This document shows, piece after piece, positions 15,530-23,639 of a stretch of 32,957 nucleotides of DNA. The notes under the pieces were generated by a model. That model worked only from the letters and a program-made list of their open reading frames with translations, was not told where the DNA came from and searched no databases. Numbering within the stretch: the first letter of the stretch is position 1; every line of letters begins with the position of its first letter. The stretch is from Kiritimatiellia bacterium. Lineage in GTDB: Bacteria; Verrucomicrobiota; Kiritimatiellia; UBA8416; JABMPJ01. Where the stretch lies: positions 1-32,957 of the forward strand of contig JADHWE010000027.1 in assembly GCA_016783675.1 (NCBI GenBank), written 5' to 3'. A program made the position numbers and the translations under genes.

Positions 15530-15572
15530 GGGGAAGAGAAGGAGGAAGCGCTAGGTGAAGCGCAGGACGTCC

Positions 15573-15592
15573 CCCGCGGGCTTGCCCGTGGG
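15573..15592. repeat. REP palindrome, inverted copy
   Basis: CCCGCGGGC-TT-GCCCGTGGG forms the same stem with one G-U pair. Its flanking GGAAGATC shows it is inverted relative to the other two copies, giving a head-to-head REP pair downstream of the transposase gene. Confidence 0.75.
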
Positions 15593-15667
15593 AACGGAAG
15601 ATCTCCCTCAGGAGAAGAAGAGGATCACCGACCCGTACAGGTGAGCGACAGACCCGCCGCACGGCGA

Positions 15668-16345
15668 CTACTTGCCGAACTTGCACATGACGCAGGAGCG
15701 GCAGTCCAGGTGGGCGGGGGGGGTGAAGATCGTACCCTTGCGCTTGGCGGCAATGGCCTGGAGGTGGTTCATTCCGCCGAGCAGGCAGCCCAGGGCGATG
15801 AATCCGCCGGGAGCCAGGATCATCAGGATCATCGGCTCATACCCGGCCACGGTCCACTTCAGATCGCCCCACACCGTTATAGAACCTGCGCCCAGGATCT
15901 CACGCGTGGCCCCGAGGACGGTCAGACCCAGCGTGAACCCGATCCCCATGCCGATACCGTCGGCGATGGAAAGCCACAGCGGATGCCGTGAAGCAAAGGC
16001 TTCAGCCCGACCGAGGATGATGCAGTTCACGACGATGAGCGGGATGAACAGGCCGAGGCTGTTGTGCAGCTCGTGGGCAAAGCCGTTCATCAAGAGGTCC
16101 ACAATCGTCACGAACGTGGCGATGACGACAATGAAGCAGGGGATGCGGACCTTGGCGGGGATCAGGTTCCGGAAGATCGAGATGACGATGTTCGAGCAGA
16201 TCAGAACGAACGTGGCCGCCATGCCCATCCCAAGGCTGTTCTCCACCGAAGTGGTCACGGCGAGTGCGGGACACATGCCCAGAACGAGGCGGAAGATAGG
16301 ATTCTCCTTCCAGAGACCTTTAGCGAGCTCCTTGTAGAATGCCAT
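15668..16345 (-). CDS. rnfE: Rnf complex subunit RnfE
   Basis: A 225-residue integral membrane subunit of the ferredoxin:NAD+ oxidoreductase Rnf, with about six membrane segments. The two conserved membrane cysteines are present in LGMCPALAVTTS (near residue 25) and IVVNCIILGRAEAF (near 108). In the NQR/RNF family these, with the pair in RnfA, hold an intramembrane [2Fe-2S] cluster on the electron path. The C-terminus carries an extra cysteine cluster, LDCRSCVMCKFGK. It is the last gene of the rnfABCDGE set, starting 3 bp after rnfG. No clear terminator follows; the REP array begins about 60 bp downstream. Confidence 0.95.
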   Translation of the reverse strand: MAFYKELAKGLWKENPIFRLVLGMCPALAVTTSVENSLGMGMAATFVLICSNIVISIFRNLIPAKVRIPCFIVVIATFVTIVDLLMNGFAHELHNSLGLFIPLIVVNCIILGRAEAFASRHPLWLSIADGIGMGIGFTLGLTVLGATREILGAGSITVWGDLKWTVAGYEPMILMILAPGGFIALGCLLGGMNHLQAIAAKRKGTIFTPPAHLDCRSCVMCKFGK

Positions 16346-16348
16346 AGC

Positions 16349-16921
16349 CTAGTTCCCCGTGATGGCTGATGTGTTTGCGGTGAAAATATCGAGGCCCGCT
16401 TTGACGGCCTCGGTGACGGCCCGGGAGGAAATCGTGGCGGCCGTGATCTGGTCGATGTTGCCACCGTCCTTGGTCACGGCCCACTTGGTGTCGGCAATGG
16501 AGCGCCCCGCGAACTGTCCACGGAACTTGTCCCCGGAAATCCATGCACCAAGACCCGGCGTCTCCTTGTGAGCCAGCACCTGGACGCCCTGTACCGTTCC
16601 CTCGGCGTTCACGCCGACCATGATGGCAATATCGCCGCCGTAGCCCTGCGCAGAAACGGACTCAAACGCGGCGCCTGCGAAGCGACCCTCCTTACGGGCC
16701 ACGTAGAAGGTCCATGCCGTGCCATCCGCATCCACTTTCACTAGGTCTTCGCCTGGGTTGTTGTCACAGGGCGGCAACACCTGCATGATCGCATCGCCCT
16801 TCTCTTTCGTGCCGGCGGAAGCGATGGGATCCGCGGTGACGTCATGCACCACGGCGAGGAGAGCCCCTGCCACGCTGCAGATGATCGTCAGAACGACTAC
16901 GAGTCTCAGGGATTCCATCAT
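16349..16921 (-). CDS. rnfG: Rnf complex FMN-binding subunit RnfG
   Basis: A 190-residue protein with one N-terminal membrane anchor (about 4-24) and an extracytoplasmic FMN-binding domain. The flavinylation motif is in NIDQITAATISSRAV; the threonine at about residue 163 is the expected site of covalent FMN attachment by ApbE. The common SGAT version is TAAT here. The GLGAWISGDKF region (ETPGLGAWIS) is typical for RnfG. The start overlaps the rnfD stop (ATGA), which implies translational coupling. No apbE is in the window, so the flavin transferase must be encoded elsewhere. Confidence 0.95.
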   Translation of the reverse strand: MMESLRLVVVLTIICSVAGALLAVVHDVTADPIASAGTKEKGDAIMQVLPPCDNNPGEDLVKVDADGTAWTFYVARKEGRFAGAAFESVSAQGYGGDIAIMVGVNAEGTVQGVQVLAHKETPGLGAWISGDKFRGQFAGRSIADTKWAVTKDGGNIDQITAATISSRAVTEAVKAGLDIFTANTSAITGN

Positions 16922-17922
16922 GACTGTTTCCGCCCTCCCTTGGGGGCGCCGAACACGCGCGGACGCGTGGCGCGGTTGATAAGGGGTGTCACAGCGTTCA
17001 TGAGCAGAATGGCGAAACTGACGCCCTCAGGATAGCCGCCCCACTTGCGGATAAGCATGGTGAGGATGCCGCAGCCGATGCCGAAGACCAGCATGCCGCG
17101 TTTCGTGACGGGCGACGTGACCATGTCCGTGGCCATGAAGATCGCACCCAGCATCAGTCCGCCGCTGAGCACGTGGAAGTGCGGGGCAAGATTCTGTTGC
17201 GGATGATGAATCCATAGGATTCCCGAAAAGACGGCCACGGTGGCGATGTAGGCCACAGGAATGTGCCATGTAATGCAGCGGCGGATCAGCAGGTAAATGC
17301 CGCCCAGAAGGAGTGCCGCCGCGGATACCTCGCCGATACAACCGTTCTGGTTGCCGACGAAAAGCTGCAGCATGGCGCTGCCGGTGAAGTCGAAGGGCAG
17401 GGCGCCGGCACTGCCGATCGTGGTCTTGACGAGTCCCAACGGCGTTGCCGTGGTGACCGCATCCATGCCAATCGGGGAGGGGATGGTCCACTCCGACCAG
17501 CGGGTCATGAAGACCGGGAACGAAATCAGAAGCATCACGCGACCCGCCAACGCAGGGTTGAAGGGATTGTAGCCGATACCACCAAAGAGCTGCTTGCAGA
17601 TCACGATGGCAAAGACAGATCCCACAACGGCCATCCAGGTGGGCAGTGTTGGCGGCAGGTTGAACGCCAGCAGGATGCCGGTGATGATGGCGCTCAGGTC
17701 ATCGATCCCGATGTTGCGCCCCATCCACTTGCGTGATGCGGCCTCCGCGGCCACGCAGGTAACGACGCACGCGGTGGTCAGCCGGAAGGCATCCCAGCCG
17801 AAAAAGTACAGCGACACCAGGACGGCAGGAACCAGTGCAATGATCACGTCCAGCATGATCCGGCGCACGGAAGATCCCGAGTGCGCGTGCGGTGAAGAAC
17901 TGACTATAGATAGCTCACTCAT
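16918..17922 (-). CDS. rnfD: Rnf complex membrane subunit RnfD
   Basis: A 334-residue polytopic membrane protein with about 9-10 hydrophobic segments. It belongs to the NqrB/RnfD family, thought to be central to ion translocation. The covalent FMN motif is visible as DAVTTATPLGL, with Thr160 the expected attachment site. GGIGYNPFNPALAGRV is a family landmark. The frame is open to 18063, but residues before ATG 17922 are basic, unconserved and run into the end of rnfC; ATG 17922 has GAGAG upstream. The 62-bp gap to rnfC contains a 7-bp-periodic repeat, which breaks the otherwise overlapping packing of this operon. Confidence 0.95.
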   Translation of the reverse strand: MSELSIVSSSPHAHSGSSVRRIMLDVIIALVPAVLVSLYFFGWDAFRLTTACVVTCVAAEAASRKWMGRNIGIDDLSAIITGILLAFNLPPTLPTWMAVVGSVFAIVICKQLFGGIGYNPFNPALAGRVMLLISFPVFMTRWSEWTIPSPIGMDAVTTATPLGLVKTTIGSAGALPFDFTGSAMLQLFVGNQNGCIGEVSAAALLLGGIYLLIRRCITWHIPVAYIATVAVFSGILWIHHPQQNLAPHFHVLSGGLMLGAIFMATDMVTSPVTKRGMLVFGIGCGILTMLIRKWGGYPEGVSFAILLMNAVTPLINRATRPRVFGAPKGGRKQS

Positions 17923-17953
17923 AAAGTCTCTCAGACGCCTCGAATCTCTCTTT

Positions 17954-17983
17954 CGACCTCCGACTTCCGACCTCCGGCTTCCG
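17954..17983. repeat. Heptanucleotide tandem tract between rnfC and rnfD
   Basis: Four imperfect 7-bp units (CGACCTC, CGACTTC, CGACCTC, CGGCTTC) followed by CGG fill half of the rnfC-rnfD gap and stop one base before the rnfC stop codon (17985-17987). The gap has no other evident function. Confidence 0.7.
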
Positions 17984-17984
17984 G

Positions 17985-19325
17985 TTATTGTTTCCGTCGA
18001 TTCAGCATGACCTGGGCCTTGCCGCGGCGCATGTGTTGGACCAGGGGACGGTGGGCGGGGCACTCAAAGGCGCAACATCCACACTCGATACAGTCCATGA
18101 CATTGTACGCTTCGGCCGTCTCGTAGTCCTCGGCCTCCAGGAACTGGCTCAGCTCGTTCGGCATCAGGTTCATGGGGCAGACCCCCACGCAGCGTCCACA
18201 ACTGATGCAGGGCATCGACTCGTAGGCATGCACCGACTCAGGCCCGAGCAGGAGAAGCCCGGACGTGGTCTTGGTTGTGGGACCGCTCATGTCGGCCTGC
18301 GCAAAGCCCATCATCGGTCCGCCCGAGATAATCTTGGCCACGGGGCTGCTCGTCCCGCCACAGAACTCCACCATGTCGGCCGAAGATGTGCCGAGGCGGG
18401 CCAGCACGTTGCCCGGCTTGGCGACAGGGCCGCCGGTTACGGTTGTAACGCGCTCGGTCAGTGGACGTCCATTCACAACGGCGTCCCACACGGCCAGCGT
18501 GGTACCCACGTTCTCCACGACGATGCCCACGTTGAGGGGCAGGCCGCCGGCCGGTACTTCGCGTCCGGTCACGGCGAAAATCTGCTGCTTCTCAGCGCCC
18601 TGTGGGTATTCCGTCTTGAGCGCTACCACGTGGGCCGCTCCGGCCTGCTCCGGCATGGCTTCCGCCATGGCGGCGATGGCCAGCGGCTTGTTGTCCTCTA
18701 TGGCGACGTAGATGTTCGTGGCTTCAAGTGCCTTGGCAATGATGAGGGCACCTTCCCAGATGTCGGCGGCACGTTCCACCATGAGGCGATAGTCAGCCGT
18801 CAGGTAGGGCTCACACTCGGCGCCGTTGAGGATCAGTGTATCGATCGCTGTCTCGGGCGGCGGGCTGACCTTGACGTGGGTCGGGAACCCGGCCCCGCCC
18901 ATACCCGTGATTCCGGCCGCGGCGATCTTCTCAACGATGTCCTTCTTCTCGAGCTGACGCCAGTCGGGGCAGGGGGCCATGCCGTCAATCCACTTGTCCT
19001 CACCATCCGGCTCGATCGTGACGGCCGTGGCGCGCGGACCTGCCGCGGTCGGCACCGGTGCGACGAGCTTCACAGTGCCGGAGGTCGGGGCGTGAACAGC
19101 GGCAGAGATGAACCCGGCGGCTTCGCCGATAACCTGGCCGCGCAACACGGTGTCGCCCTTCTTGACTGTAGGCGTTGCCGGCTTGCCGAGGTGCTGGGAC
19201 ATTGAGATGACCAGGGAGGCGGGCAAAGGCATCTCGGCAATGGGTTGCTCCGCAGCCAGATCCTTGTGGTAGGCCGGATGCACGCCGCCGGGGGCACTGA
19301 ATTTGGCTTTGATGGCTCCCATCAT
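17985..19325 (-). CDS. rnfC: Rnf complex Fe-S/flavoprotein subunit RnfC
   Basis: A 446-residue peripheral subunit expected to bind NAD(H) and FMN on the cytoplasmic face. Visible elements are the N-terminal biotinyl-like region (about 20-100), the glycine-rich nucleotide-binding AAGITGMGGAGFPTHVK near residue 135-150, and two C-terminal [4Fe-4S] motifs, CISCGRCVGVCPMNL (about 375) and CIECGCCAFECPAHRP (about 412). ATG 19325 overlaps the rnfB stop by 4 bp and is preceded by GAGG. The protein ends soon after the second cluster (MRRGKAQVMLNRRKQ), without the long Ala/Lys-rich tail of enterobacterial RnfC. Confidence 0.95.
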   Translation of the reverse strand: MMGAIKAKFSAPGGVHPAYHKDLAAEQPIAEMPLPASLVISMSQHLGKPATPTVKKGDTVLRGQVIGEAAGFISAAVHAPTSGTVKLVAPVPTAAGPRATAVTIEPDGEDKWIDGMAPCPDWRQLEKKDIVEKIAAAGITGMGGAGFPTHVKVSPPPETAIDTLILNGAECEPYLTADYRLMVERAADIWEGALIIAKALEATNIYVAIEDNKPLAIAAMAEAMPEQAGAAHVVALKTEYPQGAEKQQIFAVTGREVPAGGLPLNVGIVVENVGTTLAVWDAVVNGRPLTERVTTVTGGPVAKPGNVLARLGTSSADMVEFCGGTSSPVAKIISGGPMMGFAQADMSGPTTKTTSGLLLLGPESVHAYESMPCISCGRCVGVCPMNLMPNELSQFLEAEDYETAEAYNVMDCIECGCCAFECPAHRPLVQHMRRGKAQVMLNRRKQ

Positions 19326-20110
19326 ATCCTCACAATACACTTGCCGGGGCACTTCTCGATAACAGCGTCGTTATCCAGTTCCTTGTCGTAGTCCACGACG
19401 GCTAGGAATCCCTGCATCTTGATCGCCTCGTCCTCGGCCAGCTTGGCGCAGATGGTGCAGCCGATACAGCCCACCTTGCAGGCCTTCTTGACGGCAGGAC
19501 CCTTGTCCCTGGAACTGCACATGACGTGAATCTTGCGGGCGTAGGGGACCATCTTGATGAGGGCGCGGGGGCACGTCCGCACGCAGGCGCCGCAACTGAT
19601 GCAGAGATCGGGGTGCACCTTGGCGATCCCGTCGACGATCTCAATGGCGCCGACCGGGCAGGCTCGGGAGCAGCTCGCGTACCCGAGGCACCCGTAGGGG
19701 CAGGCCTTGTCGCCGCCGCCGGTGGTATGGGCGGCCTGGCAATCGGCCACGCCGTTGTAGTCGAACTTGCGGGGTGCATTCTCGACATCACCGCCACAGA
19801 GTACGATCGCCACCTTGTGCTCCGCCATCTGGGCGGTCTGGCCTGTGGCACCTGCCAGCTTGCTGAGAATCTCGGCGCCACCGGGTGCGCACAGGTTGAT
19901 CGGGGCGTCTTCGAGGACGATCGCTTCGGCGTAGGCCGCGCAGCCTGCGTAGCCGCAGCCGCCGCAGTTGGCTCCCGGCAGGATGCCGTCGACCTCCGCA
20001 ACACGCGGATCCTCTTTCACAGCAAGAAAACGTGCGGCCAATGCCAGCGCACCACCGCACACGAGGCCGGCGCCACCGATGGTCAATACTGTCTGGATTA
20101 CCATCGTCAT
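19322..20110 (-). CDS. rnfB: Rnf complex Fe-S subunit RnfB (ferredoxin entry)
   Basis: A 262-residue subunit that accepts electrons from reduced ferredoxin. It has one N-terminal membrane helix (about 5-30); a four-Cys cluster motif C49-x2-C52-x4-C57...C74 in ANCGGCGYAGCAAY, hallmark of RnfB; then several ferredoxin-type motifs, including CPYGCLGYASCSRACP, CISCGACVRTCP and CKVGCIGCTICAK. A final CPGKC lies at the C-terminus. The ATG at 20110 overlaps the rnfA stop (ATGA); a second ATG two codons later is the alternative. A long upstream open frame is antisense to membrane-coding sequence and is not used. Confidence 0.95.
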   Translation of the reverse strand: MTMVIQTVLTIGGAGLVCGGALALAARFLAVKEDPRVAEVDGILPGANCGGCGYAGCAAYAEAIVLEDAPINLCAPGGAEILSKLAGATGQTAQMAEHKVAIVLCGGDVENAPRKFDYNGVADCQAAHTTGGGDKACPYGCLGYASCSRACPVGAIEIVDGIAKVHPDLCISCGACVRTCPRALIKMVPYARKIHVMCSSRDKGPAVKKACKVGCIGCTICAKLAEDEAIKMQGFLAVVDYDKELDNDAVIEKCPGKCIVRI

Positions 20111-20685
20111 TTCACAAGTCCCGCAAAGCCCATGAACGCCAAACTCAGAAGCCCGGCCGTGACCAGCGCAATCGCAACGCCCTGGAACGCCTTGGGGGGA
20201 TTGGCGCGGTCGATCTTCTCCCGCAGACCGGTGAAGATGAGAAGCGCAAGGGAGAAGCCCAATGACGCGGCGAATCCGAATACGACGGCTTTCAGAAAAC
20301 CGTACTGAAGCTGAACATTGAGCACCGAAACACCGAGTACGGCACAGTTGGTGGTGATCAGCGGCAGGAAGATGCCGAGCGCGGCGTGCAGCGGCGGCGC
20401 GAACTTCTTCATCGCGATGTCCACGAGCTGCACGAACGAGGCGATCACGAGAATGAAGGCGATCGTCTGGAGATAGCCCAGTCCCAGCGGCACGAGAACG
20501 AGATGCTGCAGCGCCCAGGTCACGGCCGAGGCCGACGTCATCACGAAGATGACCGCGCCACACATGCCGAGCGCAGTCGGCAGTTTTTTAGACACGCCTA
20601 AAAAGGGGCAGATACCCAGAAAACGGGTCAACACAAAGTTGTTGACCAGCACTGCGCCGATAATCAGCAGTACATACTCAGTCAT
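20107..20685 (-). CDS. rnfA: Rnf complex membrane subunit RnfA
   Basis: A 192-residue integral membrane subunit with six predicted helices, homologous to NqrE and paralogous to RnfE. Conserved cysteines lie in FLGICPFLGVSK (near residue 26) and ITTNCAVLGV (near 112); with RnfE these hold the membrane [2Fe-2S] cluster. It is the first gene of the operon, whose order A-B-C-D-G-E matches the proteobacterial order rather than the C-D-G-E-A-B order of clostridia. A candidate promoter lies at 20728-20756, in the 79-bp gap after the V-ATPase K gene. Confidence 0.96.
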   Translation of the reverse strand: MTEYVLLIIGAVLVNNFVLTRFLGICPFLGVSKKLPTALGMCGAVIFVMTSASAVTWALQHLVLVPLGLGYLQTIAFILVIASFVQLVDIAMKKFAPPLHAALGIFLPLITTNCAVLGVSVLNVQLQYGFLKAVVFGFAASLGFSLALLIFTGLREKIDRANPPKAFQGVAIALVTAGLLSLAFMGFAGLVK

Positions 20686-20727
20686 GGTTCAGCCAGCCTG
20701 TCGCTTCTCTCTCGCGGGGAAAGCGGA

Positions 20728-20756
20728 ACTGTACCGGCTTTGCCCCTGTGAGGCAA
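20728..20756 (-). promoter_or_regulatory. Candidate promoter for the rnf operon
   Basis: On the minus strand TTGCCT (20756-20751) and TACAGT (20733-20728) are 17 bp apart. The -35 box overlaps a bulged hairpin, GGCTTGCC with GGCAAAGCC, which could instead weakly terminate the V-ATPase operon. If it is inactive, rnf would be read through from the ATPase genes. Confidence 0.4.
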
Positions 20757-20764
20757 GCCCTGGG

Positions 20765-21232
20765 TCAGCCCGTGATGGCCTTGTTGACGAAGACCATGAC
20801 GAAGAGCGCGACGGTCTCGATGACGCCGAGCGCCATCAGGTAGTTACCGAAGCCCTGGCCGGTCTCGGCCAATGCGTCCGAGGCCCCGGCCCCGGCTTTG
20901 CCCTGCATCCAGGCCGACATACCCATGGCCATGCCGCCGAGAACGCCCGTACCGATGAGAGCGGGATAGAGCTCCGGCGTGCTCGATGCCTTGACGATGT
21001 TGCCCATCAGGATCATGCCGTAGATGGTCTGCGACAGCGGGGCGCCAACGAAGGCAACCAGCAGGAAAGGCGCCGCCTTGCTCTGGGCATAGCACTTCTT
21101 CCATGCGCCAATCGCGGCGGAACCTGCAGCACCGGTTCCAAGCGCGGATCCGGCAGCGGCCAATGACAGGGCTGCGGCGGCGCCGAGCTTGCCCAGTGAG
21201 CCTCCAATGAGTGTGACGAGTTCTGCATCCAT
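20765..21232 (-). CDS. atpK: V-type ATPase subunit K (rotor proteolipid)
   Basis: A 155-residue double-hairpin proteolipid with four membrane helices, the rotor-ring subunit of the V-type/A-type ATPase. The ion-binding glutamate is E139 (GVIETVALF). S67-Q68 (APLSQTIYG) and Q110 (AWMQGKAGAG) align with T64-Q65 and Q110 of the Na+-binding NtpK of Enterococcus hirae, which suggests Na+ rather than H+ coupling. ATG 21232 has AGGAG 8 bases upstream; the frame is open further upstream but would overlap subunit I. It is the last gene of the ATPase set, 26 bp after subunit I. Confidence 0.93.
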   Translation of the reverse strand: MDAELVTLIGGSLGKLGAAAALSLAAAGSALGTGAAGSAAIGAWKKCYAQSKAAPFLLVAFVGAPLSQTIYGMILMGNIVKASSTPELYPALIGTGVLGGMAMGMSAWMQGKAGAGASDALAETGQGFGNYLMALGVIETVALFVMVFVNKAITG

Positions 21233-21258
21233 GTGATGTTCTCCTGTTAGTGTCCTGG

Positions 21259-23040
21259 TTACTTGTCCGTCGGTTGTGGGGTGCTGCGGGCAAAAGGCCG
21301 GAACGTGATGCCGGTCCATTGCATGCCGATATGCCCCGAAAATTCCAGTGTATTCAGTCGCACGCCGTGGACCAGTATGCCCATGGCCCCCAGCAGAATG
21401 TTGAGGACGTGTCCAAAGAGCAGGATGAAAGCGGCGCCCAATCCGGCCCCGATCGAGTGGATCCCCTTGGCCAGTGCCATCTCGTTGAAAGCGGCGGCGA
21501 CGGCAAGCGACGCCGACCCGACGGCAAAAAGACGCACATATGACACGACGTCTACGAAGTTGCTGATCACGTCCAGCGGCAGCATGACATGGTTGGCCCA
21601 CTCTGTTTTCAGCTCACGTGGCTTGGACATGAAGAGCGCCACGAGCGTGATGCCGCCGATCAGGAGTCCATATCCAAAGCGGGGGAACTCGGCGCCCAAG
21701 ATCATGGTGCGCGCGGTGAAGAACATGGTCCAGGTCAGGGCAATCCACCCGAACTGGGCCAGTGCCTTGGTGCTGTTCAGTATGCGCAGGGCGTTCCATG
21801 TATGTGCGACCGTAAGATGCAGCGCCCCGATGAAAAAGCAGAGCTGCATGATATTCGCTTCCGCCGCATCCCCGGTAAGCCAACCGAGCGTGAGCGAGGC
21901 CAGCGGGGCGGGCAGGTTGGTGATGCCGAAATAGGTTCCCGTGAGAATGCCCCACGCAATGGTGCAGACGCTCAGAATGACGAGCAGGTGGAACGGATAG
22001 GCCGGGGCGCTGCGAAACTTGGCACGAGCGGCCAGCGTGGCGACCAGGAAGAGCGCGCCGTAACCCGCATCACCGATCAGCATGGCAAAGAACACGCTGA
22101 AAAAGAGCAGGAAGGCAGCGCTGATGTCGATCTCGCGATAGCCGGGGAGCAGGCCGATCATTCCAAAAACGGCCTTGATGGGGCGAACCCATGCCGGGTT
22201 ACGGATCAGGGTCGGCACATGGTCGTCTGCGTCGGGGTCGCGCAGTACCAGGCCCCAGCCGGATCGGTGGGACTCGGCGTTGACCGCCGGCACATCGTCG
22301 GCCGGGCAGTAGCCCTGCAGGTACACCAGGTCACGCGTATCTCCCATGCCGGCAGAGACCGAAAGCATCTCGCGTTGTTCGTTCGCGGCCGCCAGGTGCT
22401 CTTCGAGGAGCGGACGGTAGGCGGCCATGTAGGAAAGGTGTTCGGCGATGTGCACCATGCGTGCGTGGCAGTTGTAGAGGTGTTTGCGTAACGTCGCAAG
22501 TGCCTCCCTCGGGGGCGCGATCGCGCCTTCGACCTCGAACGGATCGGCGGAGACCAGGACCGCATGCGTGTCGCCCATGTGTTCGGAGAGGATGTGCAGT
22601 TGTGCTCCCTCGGGGAACTCGGGACGCTTGTGTGCATCAAAACGCACGAGTGTGACCGTGATGCCGGCCTCTGCAAGGGCGGCTATGCGCTGCGGATCAA
22701 AGTCGCCAAAGTGTTCCACGCGGTCAATCTCGGTGCGCAGGTCAGCCATGCGGCTTTCGGTCTTCTGCCGATCCACGAGGTAAGATTCAATACGGTGCAT
22801 AACGACGTCGGCCGAGAGCGAATGGTCGATACCCGGGGCCTCGTCGGGAATCTCCTGCGGCAGGACGCCCAAGGCATGCTCGATTGTAGCAGCTTCGTCG
22901 CGAGCTGCATCCATGGCTTCGCCTTCGGGCGGCACGACCGGGGTCACATGCACCACACCCAGCTCCGCCAGCGTATCGAGTGTGGCGTCCCGGTCAGCCT
23001 TCCGGCAGATCAGCCAGAGCTTTTTCATGGGCACAATCAT
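21259..23040 (-). CDS. atpI: V-type ATPase subunit I (membrane stator a-subunit)
   Basis: A 593-residue stator subunit that forms the ion half-channels against the K ring. The N-terminal half (about 1-310) is cytoplasmic with coiled coil; the C-terminal half (about 315-593) has seven to eight membrane helices. VVSYVRLFAVG near residue 500 contains the essential arginine of this family. MIVPMKKL at the start is typical of bacterial members. The ATG overlaps the stop of subunit D (ATGA). Confidence 0.94.
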   Translation of the reverse strand: MIVPMKKLWLICRKADRDATLDTLAELGVVHVTPVVPPEGEAMDAARDEAATIEHALGVLPQEIPDEAPGIDHSLSADVVMHRIESYLVDRQKTESRMADLRTEIDRVEHFGDFDPQRIAALAEAGITVTLVRFDAHKRPEFPEGAQLHILSEHMGDTHAVLVSADPFEVEGAIAPPREALATLRKHLYNCHARMVHIAEHLSYMAAYRPLLEEHLAAANEQREMLSVSAGMGDTRDLVYLQGYCPADDVPAVNAESHRSGWGLVLRDPDADDHVPTLIRNPAWVRPIKAVFGMIGLLPGYREIDISAAFLLFFSVFFAMLIGDAGYGALFLVATLAARAKFRSAPAYPFHLLVILSVCTIAWGILTGTYFGITNLPAPLASLTLGWLTGDAAEANIMQLCFFIGALHLTVAHTWNALRILNSTKALAQFGWIALTWTMFFTARTMILGAEFPRFGYGLLIGGITLVALFMSKPRELKTEWANHVMLPLDVISNFVDVVSYVRLFAVGSASLAVAAAFNEMALAKGIHSIGAGLGAAFILLFGHVLNILLGAMGILVHGVRLNTLEFSGHIGMQWTGITFRPFARSTPQPTDK

Positions 23041-23630
23041 GCGCTGTCCGATCGTTTCTTGGCGATCTTGCCGCGGGCGACAGCCGCGGTCTGCTCATCG
23101 CCAAGGAAAATCTTGATGACCCGGATGTTCTCTCTGCATTCCGGGATCTTCACCTTCTCAAACAGGTTCACGCGCTGGCTGGTCACACGCAGCTCCTCGA
23201 CGATGCGGCGTCGCTGCTCTTCGAGTATCTCGCGTGCAATCCGCAACTCGGTCAATTCCTGCACCATGTTGAGGGCGTCATCCACCCAGGAGGGTGTCTC
23301 AAACAGGTCGTAGTCCGCGCGCGCCATGTGAACGGACTCGAGGACGGGGATGGCTACGCCGGCGATGTTGTCTTCACCGGTTTTGGCCTTGGCCGGGCCC
23401 AGGATCTGGTCCAGCTCGGCCGGTTCGGCGAACAGCCCGACCCACCTCTCCAGCTCGGCGCGCTTGCTCTTTTCCGCTGCCGCCGTCTCCTCGATCGTGG
23501 AATCTATGCCCTGGATCTCGGCCTGGAGCTGCTGCTTCTTGAGTTGAAGCATGGGCAGAAAACGCTCGAAGCGGCGCAACGCTTCGTTCTGCGCTTTCAG
23601 CTCATTCTTAGTATGTTTGATCTTAGCCAT
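23037..23630 (-). CDS. atpD: V-type ATPase subunit D (central stalk)
   Basis: A 197-residue central-rotor subunit, mostly two long helices: an N-terminal coiled coil (about 8-70, LKAQNEALRRFERFLPMLQLKK...) and a C-terminal one (about 125-165). This is the expected architecture of V-type subunit D. Upstream of its ATG the sequence is pyrimidine-rich (CCTTCTCCAA), with no Shine-Dalgarno sequence, and a 7-bp repeat tract occupies the rest of the 26-bp gap to subunit B. Its initiation may therefore depend on ribosomes terminating on atpB. Confidence 0.93.
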   Translation of the reverse strand: MAKIKHTKNELKAQNEALRRFERFLPMLQLKKQQLQAEIQGIDSTIEETAAAEKSKRAELERWVGLFAEPAELDQILGPAKAKTGEDNIAGVAIPVLESVHMARADYDLFETPSWVDDALNMVQELTELRIAREILEEQRRRIVEELRVTSQRVNLFEKVKIPECRENIRVIKIFLGDEQTAAVARGKIAKKRSDSA

Positions 23631-23639
23631 TTGGAGAAG

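Larger units (their letters stand above)
14504..15606. mobile_element. REP/RAYT unit: transposase gene flanked by REP palindromes
   Basis: Terminal 10-bp inverted repeats GGAGATCTTC (14504-14513) and GAAGATCTCC (15597-15606) bracket the unit. Inside are two near-identical direct REP copies (14508-14540 and 15499-15531, one mismatch over 33 bp) and an inverted third copy (about 15571-15604). The Y1 transposase gene lies between the direct copies. This arrangement is that of RAYT-REP systems. It sits between the STAS gene and the rnf operon. Confidence 0.75.

Noticed and set aside
17954-17983. Heptad tract as a CRISPR-like array
   Set aside because: Units are 7 bp with no spacers and no cas genes are present.
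17988-19205. 405-residue plus-strand open frame opposite rnfC
   Set aside because: His/Gly/Arg-rich shadow of rnfC, with no domain or ribosome site.
20111-20563. Upstream N-terminal extension of rnfB
   Set aside because: It runs through rnfA in another frame, is Arg-rich, and the ATGA overlap at 20110 gives a normal RnfB start.
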